Of a stretch of 64,000 nucleotides of DNA, positions 45,094-55,312 are shown piece by piece. Origin of the DNA: Elymus sibiricus (lineage: Eukaryota; Streptophyta; Magnoliopsida; Poales; Poaceae); contig CM077671.1 of the NCBI GenBank assembly GCA_039707655.1, positions 365,392,720 through 365,456,719 of the forward strand. The letters are read 5' to 3'. Below the pieces are notes generated by a model. That model had not been told where the DNA came from. It saw only the letters and a list, made by a program, of their open reading frames with translations, and ran no database searches. The position numbers were made by a program, and so were the translations under genes. Position 1 is the stretch's first letter; every line of letters starts with the position of its first letter.

Positions 45094-45573
45094 GTGGTTG
45101 GCTGCCTAAGTGCATTGTCCCAAATAGTTCATTAAGTGCGCGTAAATACACATGCTAATTAATGTTTTTTCCAATCCATACACGCCTAGGTCTTGATGCA
45201 TCTTCTTAGACGCCCTATACACCTGCATTGTCCACGGATTTCCACTTAAAGAAGGACGACGACCCGAACATGGCTGGCTGACTACCGGGGCCGCCGCGCG
45301 TGCGCATTTACTTCGGGCTGTGGGGGTAGTTGGAAGGCAGCCACGCGTCCCCGAGGCGGACGAGGAGAAAGCGCGTGCACGTCCGAATCAAATCAATAAG
45401 CCAAAAAAGCAGTTTCAGCGCGTGCACTATTTTGTAGGCCTCTTTTATCTTTGGGCCTTCGACAGTCAACGCCATGCGACGGCCCAACCAGCTGGAGACA
45501 GGGACATAGTTTAAGCAACCCAGAGAGCAAATGATCCACAAATTAAGCTTACACCACACTAATAACATCTCTA

Positions 45574-46137
45574 ATGAGTGATGACCAGCAAGTAAGCAAA
45601 TCCTAGGGCAACTATACAAAAATAAAATCCTAATGCTATCAGATTTGCCTGCTTGTTCAATTGAATCATCTGCCTCAAGTTCTTGTTCATCTTCTTTAAT
45701 TCTCCCTTCAGATCTGCATCCCCAACTGTCGGAGTAGCACTTTCAGAGACCAAATTCCGCACGGCTGACGGCAGATTGAGCTCCCGGGTTGCGGCCCCCA
45801 TTGGATTGAATCAAGCCCTCCCCTTTAAGCCTTAGAACGTAGTCATCCAGCCATTCAAAATGTGTGCACTTCTTCACGATCTGAAACGAAATCATGAGCC
45901 CTAAATCCCAGATCTAACGAAAAAGAATTAAAAGCAAAGAGGAAAATCATGAGATCTAACCTGCCCCTCTGGCTTGCTGTCACATTTCACGAACTCGCGC
46001 CCAAAGTTGCCGTTCCTGCCCTCCTTCGAAGTCAACCATTTCAGTGGCGTGGTGCGTGGGCAGTCAAGACATGGCTGCATGGGTAGTTGACCATACTGGG
46101 TCCACGCGGGGCGGGAGGATGAGGTGGAGCTTGACAT
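45574..46137 (-). pseudogene. GRF-type zinc-finger gene with C-terminal membrane helix, frameshifted
   Basis: Exon 1 (46137-45961) starts [12 protein letters not shown] and holds the first half of a zf-GRF domain (CLDCP, then [10 protein letters not shown]). An 80-bp intron with GT-AG borders (45960-45881) joins in phase 0 to exon 2, which supplies the last zinc ligand and aromatic core (KKCTHFEWLDDYV). A run of five G (minus strand, 45795-45799) then shifts the frame by one. In the other frame exon 2 continues with a helical KGELKKMNKNLRQM segment and a membrane helix (LIALGFYFCIVALGFAYLL), ending at 45571-45573. zf-GRF is a nucleic-acid-binding motif in the families where it has been studied. 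The gene lies on the transposase strand, about 1 kb downstream. Without the extra base it would be complete. Confidence 0.75.
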
Positions 46138-47156
46138 ATCTCGTCGTCGGGGAAGACGAAGCAGAGGAGGGGCTCCTGTATAGAGAAAAGGGGAGGCAAT
46201 GCCGCAGTGGTGGGCGAGTAGAACCAACCTCTCGCCATCTCGCGGATCGCCCAACGATCCAACGATGCGGAGCAGTCCATGTGATCCAACGGTGCGCAGC
46301 CTACCCTCAGAATTCCTTCTAGAAGACCATATCTGAGGGTTGTCGCTTGGCGCTAGGGTATGATCGGATGGCTACAGTTCGACGCTAGGGTTTGGAGAGA
46401 TGTTGCGGGGTTTTGAGCCGGTCAGCAGGCTTAACTTAGGTTTGAACAACTTTCAAATAACCTTAACTAATTCAAAAAAATCAAAAAAATATGAAACCTT
46501 CACGGTTTGTCGTTTTATAAGACATGGTTAGCATAAAAATTATAAACTTGGTTTAGGGACATTTTTATGAAAAAACTTTTTTTGATGTGAGCTACCATTT
46601 TCCAAGTTCAAATGAGCAGAACTTATTCAAAAAAATCAAAAATGGAAGACCTACGCACAATGTCGTTGTATGTGACAATGTTATGACAAAAAAATATCTT
46701 GGTTTATGGAAATTTTCATGAAAACGCCTTCACAAAAATGAGCTATCACGTACGAGGTTGTATAGAGTTCGAGAAGAGAGTGATAGTGGGTATAGGTTTA
46801 CGATTTTTTTTTAAAAAAACAAGAAAATCACCAAAGCTTCGTTTTAGTGTCAATAAGAAGGATCTGAACTTATTTTTTCATTATTCAAATTTTTCCACGT
46901 GTAATAATTCAAATTTTGCCAACATCATCATCATCAACAACAACAACAATAACAAAGCCTTTAGTCCCAAACAATAATTCAAATTTTGCAAACATCACAT
47001 CACTGAGCAATGGACTTCAAATGTTGCCTCCAATTTCGAATTATTACAAATCCTTAAAATTCAAAGATTAGTTCAAATTCAAATTTCGCCTCCAATTTTG
47101 GATTATTACAAATCCTTAAAGTTCAAAGTTTACAACTTGCATTCAACGTTCAAAGT
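46138..47156. other. MULE spacer between the zinc-finger gene and transposase
   Basis: No gene is seen. Two diverged copies of a segment of about 175 bp (near 46445-46575 and 46610-46735) share TTCAAAAAAATCAAAAA, a TGTCGTT word and TTTTCATGAAAA-like ends. An ATCATCATCAACAACAAC simple repeat lies near 46925. Confidence 0.5.
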
Positions 47157-50126
47157 TCACATATTTGCCTTGCTCCTTGTGTTCCTAGACGGTTTAACAG
47201 ACTTGCGCATGGTTTCCCTAGCGGGGATATCCACCTTTTTCTTCTTCCTTTTGATCTTCACTTCGGTTGGTGGCTGTCGAGGTGCTGGCGGAGAACTTCC
47301 ACTAGCCAGTTGACATGCTTCAATAGCTTCAAAACCTTCATAAGCCATGGCTTGAAATTCTGCATCGGATGATGACTGAACCGAAGTTTCATTCTCTCTT
47401 GGTCATTTCTCTCCTTTTCCTTTAATTTCCCTAGAGCTACATCAAACAGAAAAAAGAGTATAAGTCATCGATAAAAAATAGAAGAAATGCACAAAAAAGG
47501 AAGGTTGTCGTACACATACCAAGCTGTCGGCAGTGCAAATTTAGTCGCTTCATTCTCCTCTGCATTAGCTGCAATCTGCTCTAATGCTTCATCCTCCTAT
47601 GCATTAGCTGCAATCTGCTCTAATGCTTCATTCTCCGCTGCAATAGTTGCAATCTACTCTAATCCTGCATTGTCCTCTGCATTTGTTGCTGCCCATTTTT
47701 CCTCTTCTCCAAATGAAGCATCCACTGGATTGGTACATTTCCTAGCAATGTGCCCTAGGGTTCCACATTTTTTGCACTTACGCTGTATTTTTACACGACC
47801 CTCTTCACCACTTCTGTACCTGTTCTTCCTTGGTCTTCCTGGTGGTCTAGTCAGTACAGGAGAATGTAGTTTGAACCCTAGATCTGCTATGTTCCATTGG
47901 TCTTTTCCCAAGAGTGCAGGCACATTGGAAGCATAAGCAGCCCTGAATTTGGCAACAGAAAAATATTCAGAGATGTATTGATCAACTTCACCATCTTAAC
48001 CACCGATAACAGTCATCAGATGTAGGGCATGTATGCATGGCTCCCCACGGAGCTGCCATTGCCTACAACTGCATTCCCTAGTTGCTAGGTTAACTGGATA
48101 TCGTCATTCCATGTTTTTACTATCAGTATATGTTACCTCAGCCTCATGTGTCGCCGCTCGAATGCATTTCATTCTGTTCAGTCCTCTTGCCTTGACATGC
48201 AATGCCTTAATAAGAGATGGGAGCATAAGATGGCCAACATATTCGGTTTCTGCAATTCTTTTGCGAACATCCATCTTTATCATGATCATCTGCCGAATCT
48301 TATCAAATATTTGCCATATCAGAAGCCCTTTCAATGACTTGATCTTTGCATTGAAACACTCTGCCAGGTTACTGGTCACATAGTCTACTTTGCATATTGC
48401 ATTGAATTTGCTTCTTGACCACAACTTCCCATGATGTGCATCTGGGTACTCCTTCACCAGAGGATTGTGAACATACAACACTCTCAAATGATGCTCATGA
48501 TTCCTCTCACTGCATGTGTATGATGCTGGCCATAAGTTCTCATCATAAACTTTACCTTTGAACTTATTTCCGAAATTCTGCGCTAGGTGTTGCATACATT
48601 CCCTATGCTCCACTCCAGAGAATACAATTTCCACTGCACTCTCCAAACCCTTGCAAGCATCTGTGTGTATAGCTAAACCTGGGGGTGTACCTATAAGGTT
48701 GCGCAACTGTTGCAGAAACCAGACCCAACTTTCCTCGGACTCTGCCTCCACCACACCAAATGCAACTGGGAATAGCCAGTTGTGTCCATCAACTGCAGAA
48801 GCTGCCACCAGTTGTCCTCTCCACCTTCCATTCAAAGCAGTTGCATCAACAGCCAAATAGGGCCTGCAACCATCCAAAAAACCCTGCCAGCAAGCCTTGA
48901 AACAAACAAAAGCCCTCCTGAAGCACTCCTTCTCAAATGACTTCCCTTTTATTTTGTATGGAACTGTATGCTTCTCAATCTCTACAACACTCCCTGGACT
49001 AGCAGCTTCCACTTCAGCTTTAAATGTGTAGAGCAACTGAAAGCTCTCATTCCAAGGGTCATTAATCCTGTCAAGAGCTATTTCCTTACGATAAAAAATA
49101 TTCATGTAAGGTACAACAACCTTGTACTTATCAAATAGCTTCCCTTGGAGTTTTGTTGGACCAAGTGTTGGTTTTTCTCTCAACCAATCCAAAATTGCAT
49201 CTACCACCCATCTACTCTTTGCTAGCTTTGTTTTAGCCTTGCCCCCTCTCCCTCCAGCTGGACAAGTGTGCTGGTGTGGGTTCTTTTTTATCTGAAAAAA
49301 TATGATCTAAAAACATTACACAATGATCTGAAAATAGAATCAGTATATACTGAAATACACAAACCTGAATGAACTTGCTCCTCAACATACGTGATGCATG
49401 CAACCACCATCTACACCTATCATATGGGCAACGAACAGTGAACCTTGATGGCTCACTCCTTTCAATCACATATGTATTTTGTGTGAGAATGCAGTATGTA
49501 GTCACTGCATTACGATAGTCCACCATCGACTGGAATATGGTGCCGACACCAAGCTGAGGATCTTTCCTGTTCCACTCAATTGTTGGCATGTCCTCACCAT
49601 CATATTCATCTAAAACTAAGCCGTCGATGTTCTCCTTCCTCTCTTCATGGTCAGTGTCATCAAATCTAGCACGGCTGATAGGTTGCTCCTGAAATTCATC
49701 TTCCATTGCTTGTTTACTGGCAATATCTACAAGGTCAGGGAACATATTCTCATCCTCGTCAGCATGTCGAGGCACCTCTTAGTCTGGCTCTCCATCCTGT
49801 ACTACATCGACTGCGGCAGCGACAGGAGAAGCGGCACAAGAAACGGCAGTAGATATATTGTGACTTTCAGAACCACTAGCACTGCTTGGTTTCGACCTAC
49901 AAGGAGTGCCGGGGCGCTCTCCATTAGCATAGGCAGAAGATTCCTGAACACCCTTCCCCTTCTCATGTTCATTGAGTGGTTGAAGCACCTCGATATGGAT
50001 TTTACCGAAGCGGCTTTCAGCATTCAAAGTAAAGAGCAATCCCAGATGCTCATCGCAAGTTAGTGGTATAAATTTTTGCTCGGTACTGCTAAAGAATTTC
50101 AGTTCAACAGCATCGCAGGACTCCAT
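47157..50126 (-). pseudogene. MURA-type MULE transposase with five in-frame stops
   Basis: The domains in order are an N-terminal beta-rich segment (LTCDEHLGLLFTLNAESRFG), a MuDR DNA-binding domain (GTIFQSMVDYRNAV, CPYDRCRWWLHASR), a 73-bp intron (49364-49292), the DDE MULE catalytic domain with Asp at 48845-48847, Asp at 48659-48661 and Glu at 48359-48361, a SWIM finger (ECSCRQWQLRGEPCIHAL, about 48030-48080), a CCHC knuckle (CKKCGTLGHIARKC), a repeated EQIAANA segment and a last exon with a basic KIKRKKKKVD. Stops lie at 49779-49781, 48104-48106, 47996-47998, 47654-47656 and 47597-47599, all in register. No frameshift was found. A second intron runs from 47519 to about 47437. Confidence 0.9.
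47530..47660 (-). repeat. Coding 39-bp tandem repeat in the transposase tail
   Basis: About three and a half units encode variants of the 13-residue EALEQIAANAEEN. Two of the five stops (47654-47656, 47597-47599) fall in the repeat. It is Ala/Glu-rich and likely a flexible helix. Confidence 0.8.
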
Positions 50127-50751
50127 CCATATGGAGAATTTCGGAGTGCCGCGAGCAAATCTTTGACGACATACTGGTTTCTACCACATTCGGATAGAAA
50201 AATCCGGTAAGCATATGCGGTTTTCTACCGCGCAGCACACTAACTCCCATCCTAACCGACAGCCGAAAAGCAAGCGCAGGATCAATCCTATTCGATTCAA
50301 ATAAGGGGTGTTGTTAGGCCGGGAATAATTCAGCAAAATTTGAACGATTCAAGCGACTAGCGATCAAAAAGGGCCGAATTTATGAATCAGTAAATCAGTT
50401 AGAGGGGAAAACGACGCTTACCCAGGTGTAATCCATGAATTATCCGCCGCCGATTCCACCCAATCCTCTCCACGGTCGACGCGCTTGAGAACCTGCTCCC
50501 CCAACATCGCTGCTTAATCCAGATGGGGATGTGGGGGTATATCTGGCGGAGGGCATGACGGCGGCGGAGGCGGAATGGGGTTAGAGGTTGGAGGGCATGA
50601 CGGCGACGAAGGGGGCGGAGCATGGTGGCGGAGGCGGCGGAGCGGCGCGGTGCTGTAGGGCTCGAACTCGAGGTTCAGACAAGCCCATCCGACGTGTCTC
50701 AATGTGGCCCCACACGTCGGAATGGTCAAAGGAGGAGCCGTTCCGACATGG
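50127..50751 (-). promoter_or_regulatory. Transposase upstream region inside the right TIR
   Basis: These 625 bases separate the transposase ATG from the right TIR. The part next to the TIR (50520-50700) is GC-rich with CGGCGGAGG-like repeats. No TATA box is clear. It is the expected place for the transposase promoter, which in MULEs commonly extends into the TIR. Confidence 0.35.
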
Positions 50752-50911
50752 CCCCATTCGTCAGAGTTAACGGTCAAACCAGTGACCCGATGGCATCCTC
50801 CGCTGTGACCATTTCTTTCGGACAAGGGAGTGGGGAAAAGTGAGCAAAAGTTAAGAGCGTGGGGATGAATGAGTACAACTAAGGAACCAGGGGAACAGAT
50901 GTAAAAAACCC
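50752..50911 (-). repeat. Right terminal inverted repeat of the MULE
   Basis: It ends GTAAAAAACCC at 50911, directly before the TATAGGAAA duplication, and is the reverse complement of 30361-30526 with scattered differences. Confidence 0.92.
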
Positions 50912-50920
50912 TATAGGAAA

Positions 50921-51290
50921 AGATATATACACTTTGCCATGTAAGCGGAAAAAATCAAAACATATTATGGAGCTACCATGGCAACATATTATGTTTTTTC
51001 CATGGCAACAAAAAATGGGATTTAAAGACATGGTAGTAGTAAGTTGAGTTGACCTGACAACATATTTTGGGTTTCCCATGGCAACATGTCAAAGTTATAT
51101 CAAAAAGGGGGGAAATAAATTTGGCATGACAACAAAATTAAGTTGTCACAGCAACGTATTTTGAGTTTTCATGTCAAGCAACATAAATTTATTTTCCATG
51201 ACTACACATTTGGGGGTGCCATGAACTATATTTTCTAAATTTTCCATGGAAATTTGGTCAACTAGCATCACAAAAAAAAACTAAAAAACA
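50921..51290. repeat. Interspersed CATGGCAAC-word region, right half
   Basis: Words such as CATGGCAACATATT recur about ten times in AT-rich DNA. This is the counterpart of 29690-30351 on the other side of the MULE. No gene. Confidence 0.6.
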
Positions 51291-51409
51291 ATATTCTTCG
51301 AATATAAATCAACATCGCCTGCCGCACGCCCCGCACGCTGATGCCGACGTCTCCCCACCCGCTATCGCCATCGTCTCCCCCGTGCGGATCTGAGCACTAG
51401 GCGCTCCGT

Positions 51410-51890
51410 GGTGAGCCACCAACGTCGTCGCGGGAGCTTGGCTGGTTCCAGCATTTGTCGGCGTGGTCAGCACGAGCAGTTGCGGGCTTCCAGGATCTGC
51501 AAGCCGTGGTTCCAGCATCTTGCAACTACGGTTGAAGAATCAGTCGGGGTTGTCACCATGTGCAGATGCAACTTCCAGCATCTGCATGCCGTGGTTCCAC
51601 CATGTGCAAGCCTGTGGTTCCACCATCTAGCAACCAGGGTTTCAGCACCCGGCGGCGCCACCAACGGCTACGGGATTCCAGCATCTGATCGTTGTGGTTC
51701 CAGCATCTGGCAAACATGGTTGCAACACCCCCCGCGCGTGATAAACACTAGCAGCTGCGGGCGTCCAGCATTTGAATGTCACGGTTACAGCATCTGGCGA
51801 CTGCGATTGCAGCATCGCAGATCATGCACGACGCAGCACCATCAATGTAGCAGCAACGCCTAGACACTACGGTTCGAGCACGCGACCACG
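51410..51890. repeat. Degenerate minisatellite with the GGTTCCAGCATCTGCAA motif
   Basis: About a dozen units of 25-35 bp carry variants of GGTTCCAGCATCTGGCAA. Reading frames across it are repeat-encoded. It probably belongs to the same composite repeat as the CATGGCAAC region. Confidence 0.65.
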
Positions 51891-52919
51891 TCTGTTGCTG
51901 CAAAATAGTCGTGTCGTCGTAGCATTCCATTGTCAAGGTCCCAGTACGTGGCCTCTCAGACGTGCCACCACCTCAACTCCTCGCACCCTCCGCTCTCTTT
52001 TACAACATATTCGGCGTGGATGGGGGAGGATGAATGCATGGGTGCGCGGCCATGGCCGGCTCCCGGAAGAAAAGAGGTTGGTGATCGACATGGGGAGAAT
52101 CCATGGAGGAAAAACGAGAGACAAAGAGAAACGGAGAGGGGATGATGGGGAGCGGAATGATAGGAGGAAGAGGATAAGGAAGGAAGGAGAAGAAAGAAAA
52201 GGGGGAGGGACGGGCATGGGCCCCACGAGAAAATGTGCGGATGTGGGGGAGGCGGCGCTTGCCTGCGAGGACATGTGACGATGCAGCGTGCGACCGGCGT
52301 AAAACTCGGCCGGTCGATCGGGTAGAAACTTTTACCTTTCTGAACCTCATGTGGCTTCCTCCCCTGCTTTGAGATCCATGTGTATCTGGACAGCTGGAAA
52401 TCTAATTATCCGATTGTTACACACGAGGGGTCTCAATGCTGCAAGTGAGATTGGACGCCTGGTGGGGGTGGTGAACACGCAAAAGGATACGGTATTAGAT
52501 CATTACATTACATTTCTATTTATTAGTGGATTCCATCAACTCATGCTAATTTCCTTTATTTTCATAATCTTTCAATTCATCATGAACATGGAAAGGTTGT
52601 CCCCTATGCAACAAGTATCGGCAAACATTTAACTAAATGAGATGCTACATCTTTTCAATTTTCCTTTGTCTATTCAAGGCTGTAGAGACTGATTGATGGT
52701 ATTTTAGTAGACCCCACAATCGTTTAGTGCCGTGTTGTGTAAGGCTAAAAGCTATTATGATTGCTGACATGAGTCACAGATTTCTCTGGCTTGCTCCAAC
52801 TGTTGAAGCCTTCTACTACAAATGCATCGTGCCCATGGCAGCTGTCTTTAATGTTGTCCCTAAACAAATAGCAGCATAAGCAGTAGGCTTTGTGCTCCTT
52901 CTCGCTGTACCATAGCCAA
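51891..52919. other. No gene recognised
   Basis: It contains a purine-rich stretch (about 52080-52220, GGAGAGGGGATG-like) and the GC-rich palindrome-like ACTCGGCCGGTCGATCGGG (near 52305). A short frame at 52351-52632 has no domain I recognise. Confidence 0.4.
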
Positions 52920-55312
52920 TCCTATATACCTAAGAGATTCATCCCCACTAAGTTATTTATCTTAACATGCAAGCTATCCACATCAGCAAACCAGCCACGT
53001 CATCATTTATCACAAGCTTACATGTGGGACCCATCACCCTACAAGACAGCCACGTTAGCAATCAGTTACCAGCAGCGTACTCAACAGTCATTTTGATTTT
53101 TTTTACAACGAACAGTTTTTTTTCTTAAGGGGCCAACGAACAGTTTCTGGGCGGATGAGTCGATCAATCACTTCGTCTCCTCCCTTCGTGATATCCAGAA
53201 GCAACAACTTCTTCGTCTTCCCCGCCCCGTCCCACCTACTTCCCCTCCATCCATCAATAATCCCAACCCCGCGTCCCAGAACCTCCCTCGCCTCTACCAT
53301 CCATCTCCCTCTGATCCGCTGGCTTGGCTGTCCTCTTACTCATGTTGGCTTCCCTAATCAAGGCCAGTGTACATGTCCTCTTCTCCTAGCGATGCCACCC
53401 ATGGCGACCTTGGGTTTCGATCGAGTGGTCTGCTAACAACAACCATGTCACATGATGTTGTAGTCTTAGATAGCCGTCATGCCCCCGGCTCATGAAATTA
53501 TTCAACTCGCCAGATATTTCTCTCCATTGTCTTTTATCATGTCTCAAACATGTAGATTTGAGGTTGTTGATTACGTTGTACAAATCTGGGATTAGCATAC
53601 ATCAAGTTAGATTGGTTGATTCATTTTTCGTACTGCACCTTTTTATGGTGTACGCCACGGGCAACAGTATCTAGCACAGGTGGATCCCTCTGTTTACATG
53701 GAATTGGTATGTCCCCAAAACTCATGACGTTTTTTACAGGTTTCTTCTTGGATTCTTATGTTCATCGAAAGTACGAGTCAACACGTGGTCTTCTAGGTCT
53801 AATTCTGCATCATTATGTTTCAGAGTATACATTTAGTCCGCTTCTTTCACATTCAGTAAAACCAATTTCTGGCGAACCATTGCCACATTTACGATGGATT
53901 GAGTCTGATTTCAGAATGACAGAAAATAACAGCCATCCATCACATCTGTTTTGTGGGCTGCAACCATCGATTGGAGCATCATACAAAAATCGTACGGCAA
54001 ACTATTGTATGCACAGTAATTTCATTGCTGAAGCAAGTACTATAATTTGGCGTGTAAACATTTCAATTCAATTTACTTTTTCATTTTGCTACTGTATACT
54101 CTAATATTTAACGCAGGGATGAAGACTTGGATGGATTTGCTTTTGCTTTGTGCTCATCATTTGTGCGGATATTTTATTTCTGCAGATCTGTTGTACCTGA
54201 TGGCGATGGTTAATATCGGATCATGAAAACACAAATTGTATTTGGAAAGAATTTTAGTACTATTTGTGTTGCGAGAATCTCAATACAATTTGTGTTTTCC
54301 AGAGAATTTTAAGCTGACAGCAATGGTTCTTATCAGATTAAGAAAAGCAAATTGTATCATGCAAGAAGATTCAGTTACGATGTTTTTGAGCGAGGGAGTT
54401 CCTTTTGCAGCCACTATTTTGCTGTTCAGTCTTGGGATAGCTGAAGAATAATGTGGTGAAAAGTCTTTTGTGGGCTGATTGGAGCTTAGGTACAATTGAT
54501 CTCTTTCCTTCTCGATGTAGTTTTACTCCATGCTTCACATTTTATTCTAGGGTTCAGTTAGTTGAATGAATAATGCGTTGAGCTATCGTCTATCAGATGA
54601 TTGAGGTAAATGAATATTACGGAGATGGAACTTTTTTCATCAAGTTTTTTCAGCTTATTTACACATAGTTATGTGGTTAAGGCTTGAAGCTGCTCTTTTC
54701 TGTATGGTTTGCATGAGCTAAAAGGTTAAGATACACAGAAGTCTTTCATCATCTGATTTCAGTTTTGTTCTATTAATATCAGAGAAATATCCCACGTATG
54801 TGTTGTTTTATGATCAATGTGGCATCGCTTTTATATTTAAGGACATTACTAGCTGCGGCCAAAAGAGTCGTCCTTGAATGACATGCTATTGCTACAACAT
54901 TTGTTTCTTCATTTATCGCATTTTTTGCCGTCTTTCTCCCTCTCTATTATATCCGAATTTGGTGTGACTTATTGTTCATGTTTCATATGTATTCAAATGT
55001 GATTGGGGTCGACATCAACATGAACGTATGCCCCTGTTGTAGTAATTCAAGTAGTTCTAGAACAGGAGACTCACCAGGATGGCAAATATAATACCTACCA
55101 AACCATCTCCCCTTGATTACGATTGCCCCATATCATACCATGCTTTGGTTAACTTACCTTTCATTGTGTAAGTATCAACTTGATCAACAAGGGACATGAA
55201 TGCAAATCTTGAAGGTAAGGCCCATATGTACTCTCTTTATCATGATGCAATATTGTTCATACATAGTATTTAGGAATACCATGCCCGCAGCAACGCGCGG
55301 GGCATCATCTAG
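52920..55312 (+). mobile_element. Non-autonomous Helitron
   Basis: The 5' end reads TCCTATATACC at 52920. The 3' end is the hairpin ATGCCCGC...GCGGGGCAT (55281-55305) followed by CATCTAG, so it ends CTAG as Helitrons do. It is inserted between A (52919) and T (55313), the Helitron target. The leader with a CACGTCATC- and TGTGGGACCC-type sequence is typical of grass Helitrons. No RepHel helicase frame is present. The body (53100-55270) has short frames only and may contain captured host fragments. It is 2,393 bp long. Confidence 0.65.
55281..55305 (+). terminator. Helitron 3' terminal hairpin
   Basis: The near-perfect inverted repeat ATGCCCGC / GCGGGGCAT around a short AGCAACGC loop lies four bases before CTAG. 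In Helitrons this hairpin is the replication termination signal. Confidence 0.6.

Larger units (their letters stand above)
30361..50911. mobile_element. 20.5-kb Mutator-like element (MULE) with nested Gypsy
   Basis: A perfect 9-bp target duplication TATAGGAAA (30352-30360 and 50912-50920) directly abuts inverted ends beginning GGGTTTT. Inverted similarity continues about 160 bases. A 9-bp duplication is the hallmark of Mutator transposition, and the element contains a MURA-type transposase relic (47157-50126). Other cargo is an ORF of unknown function (31033-31458) and a GRF-zinc-finger gene (45574-46137). Removing the 13,049-bp Gypsy insertion and its 5-bp duplication leaves about 7.5 kb. 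The transposase is now broken, so the element is no longer autonomous as it stands. Confidence 0.93.
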
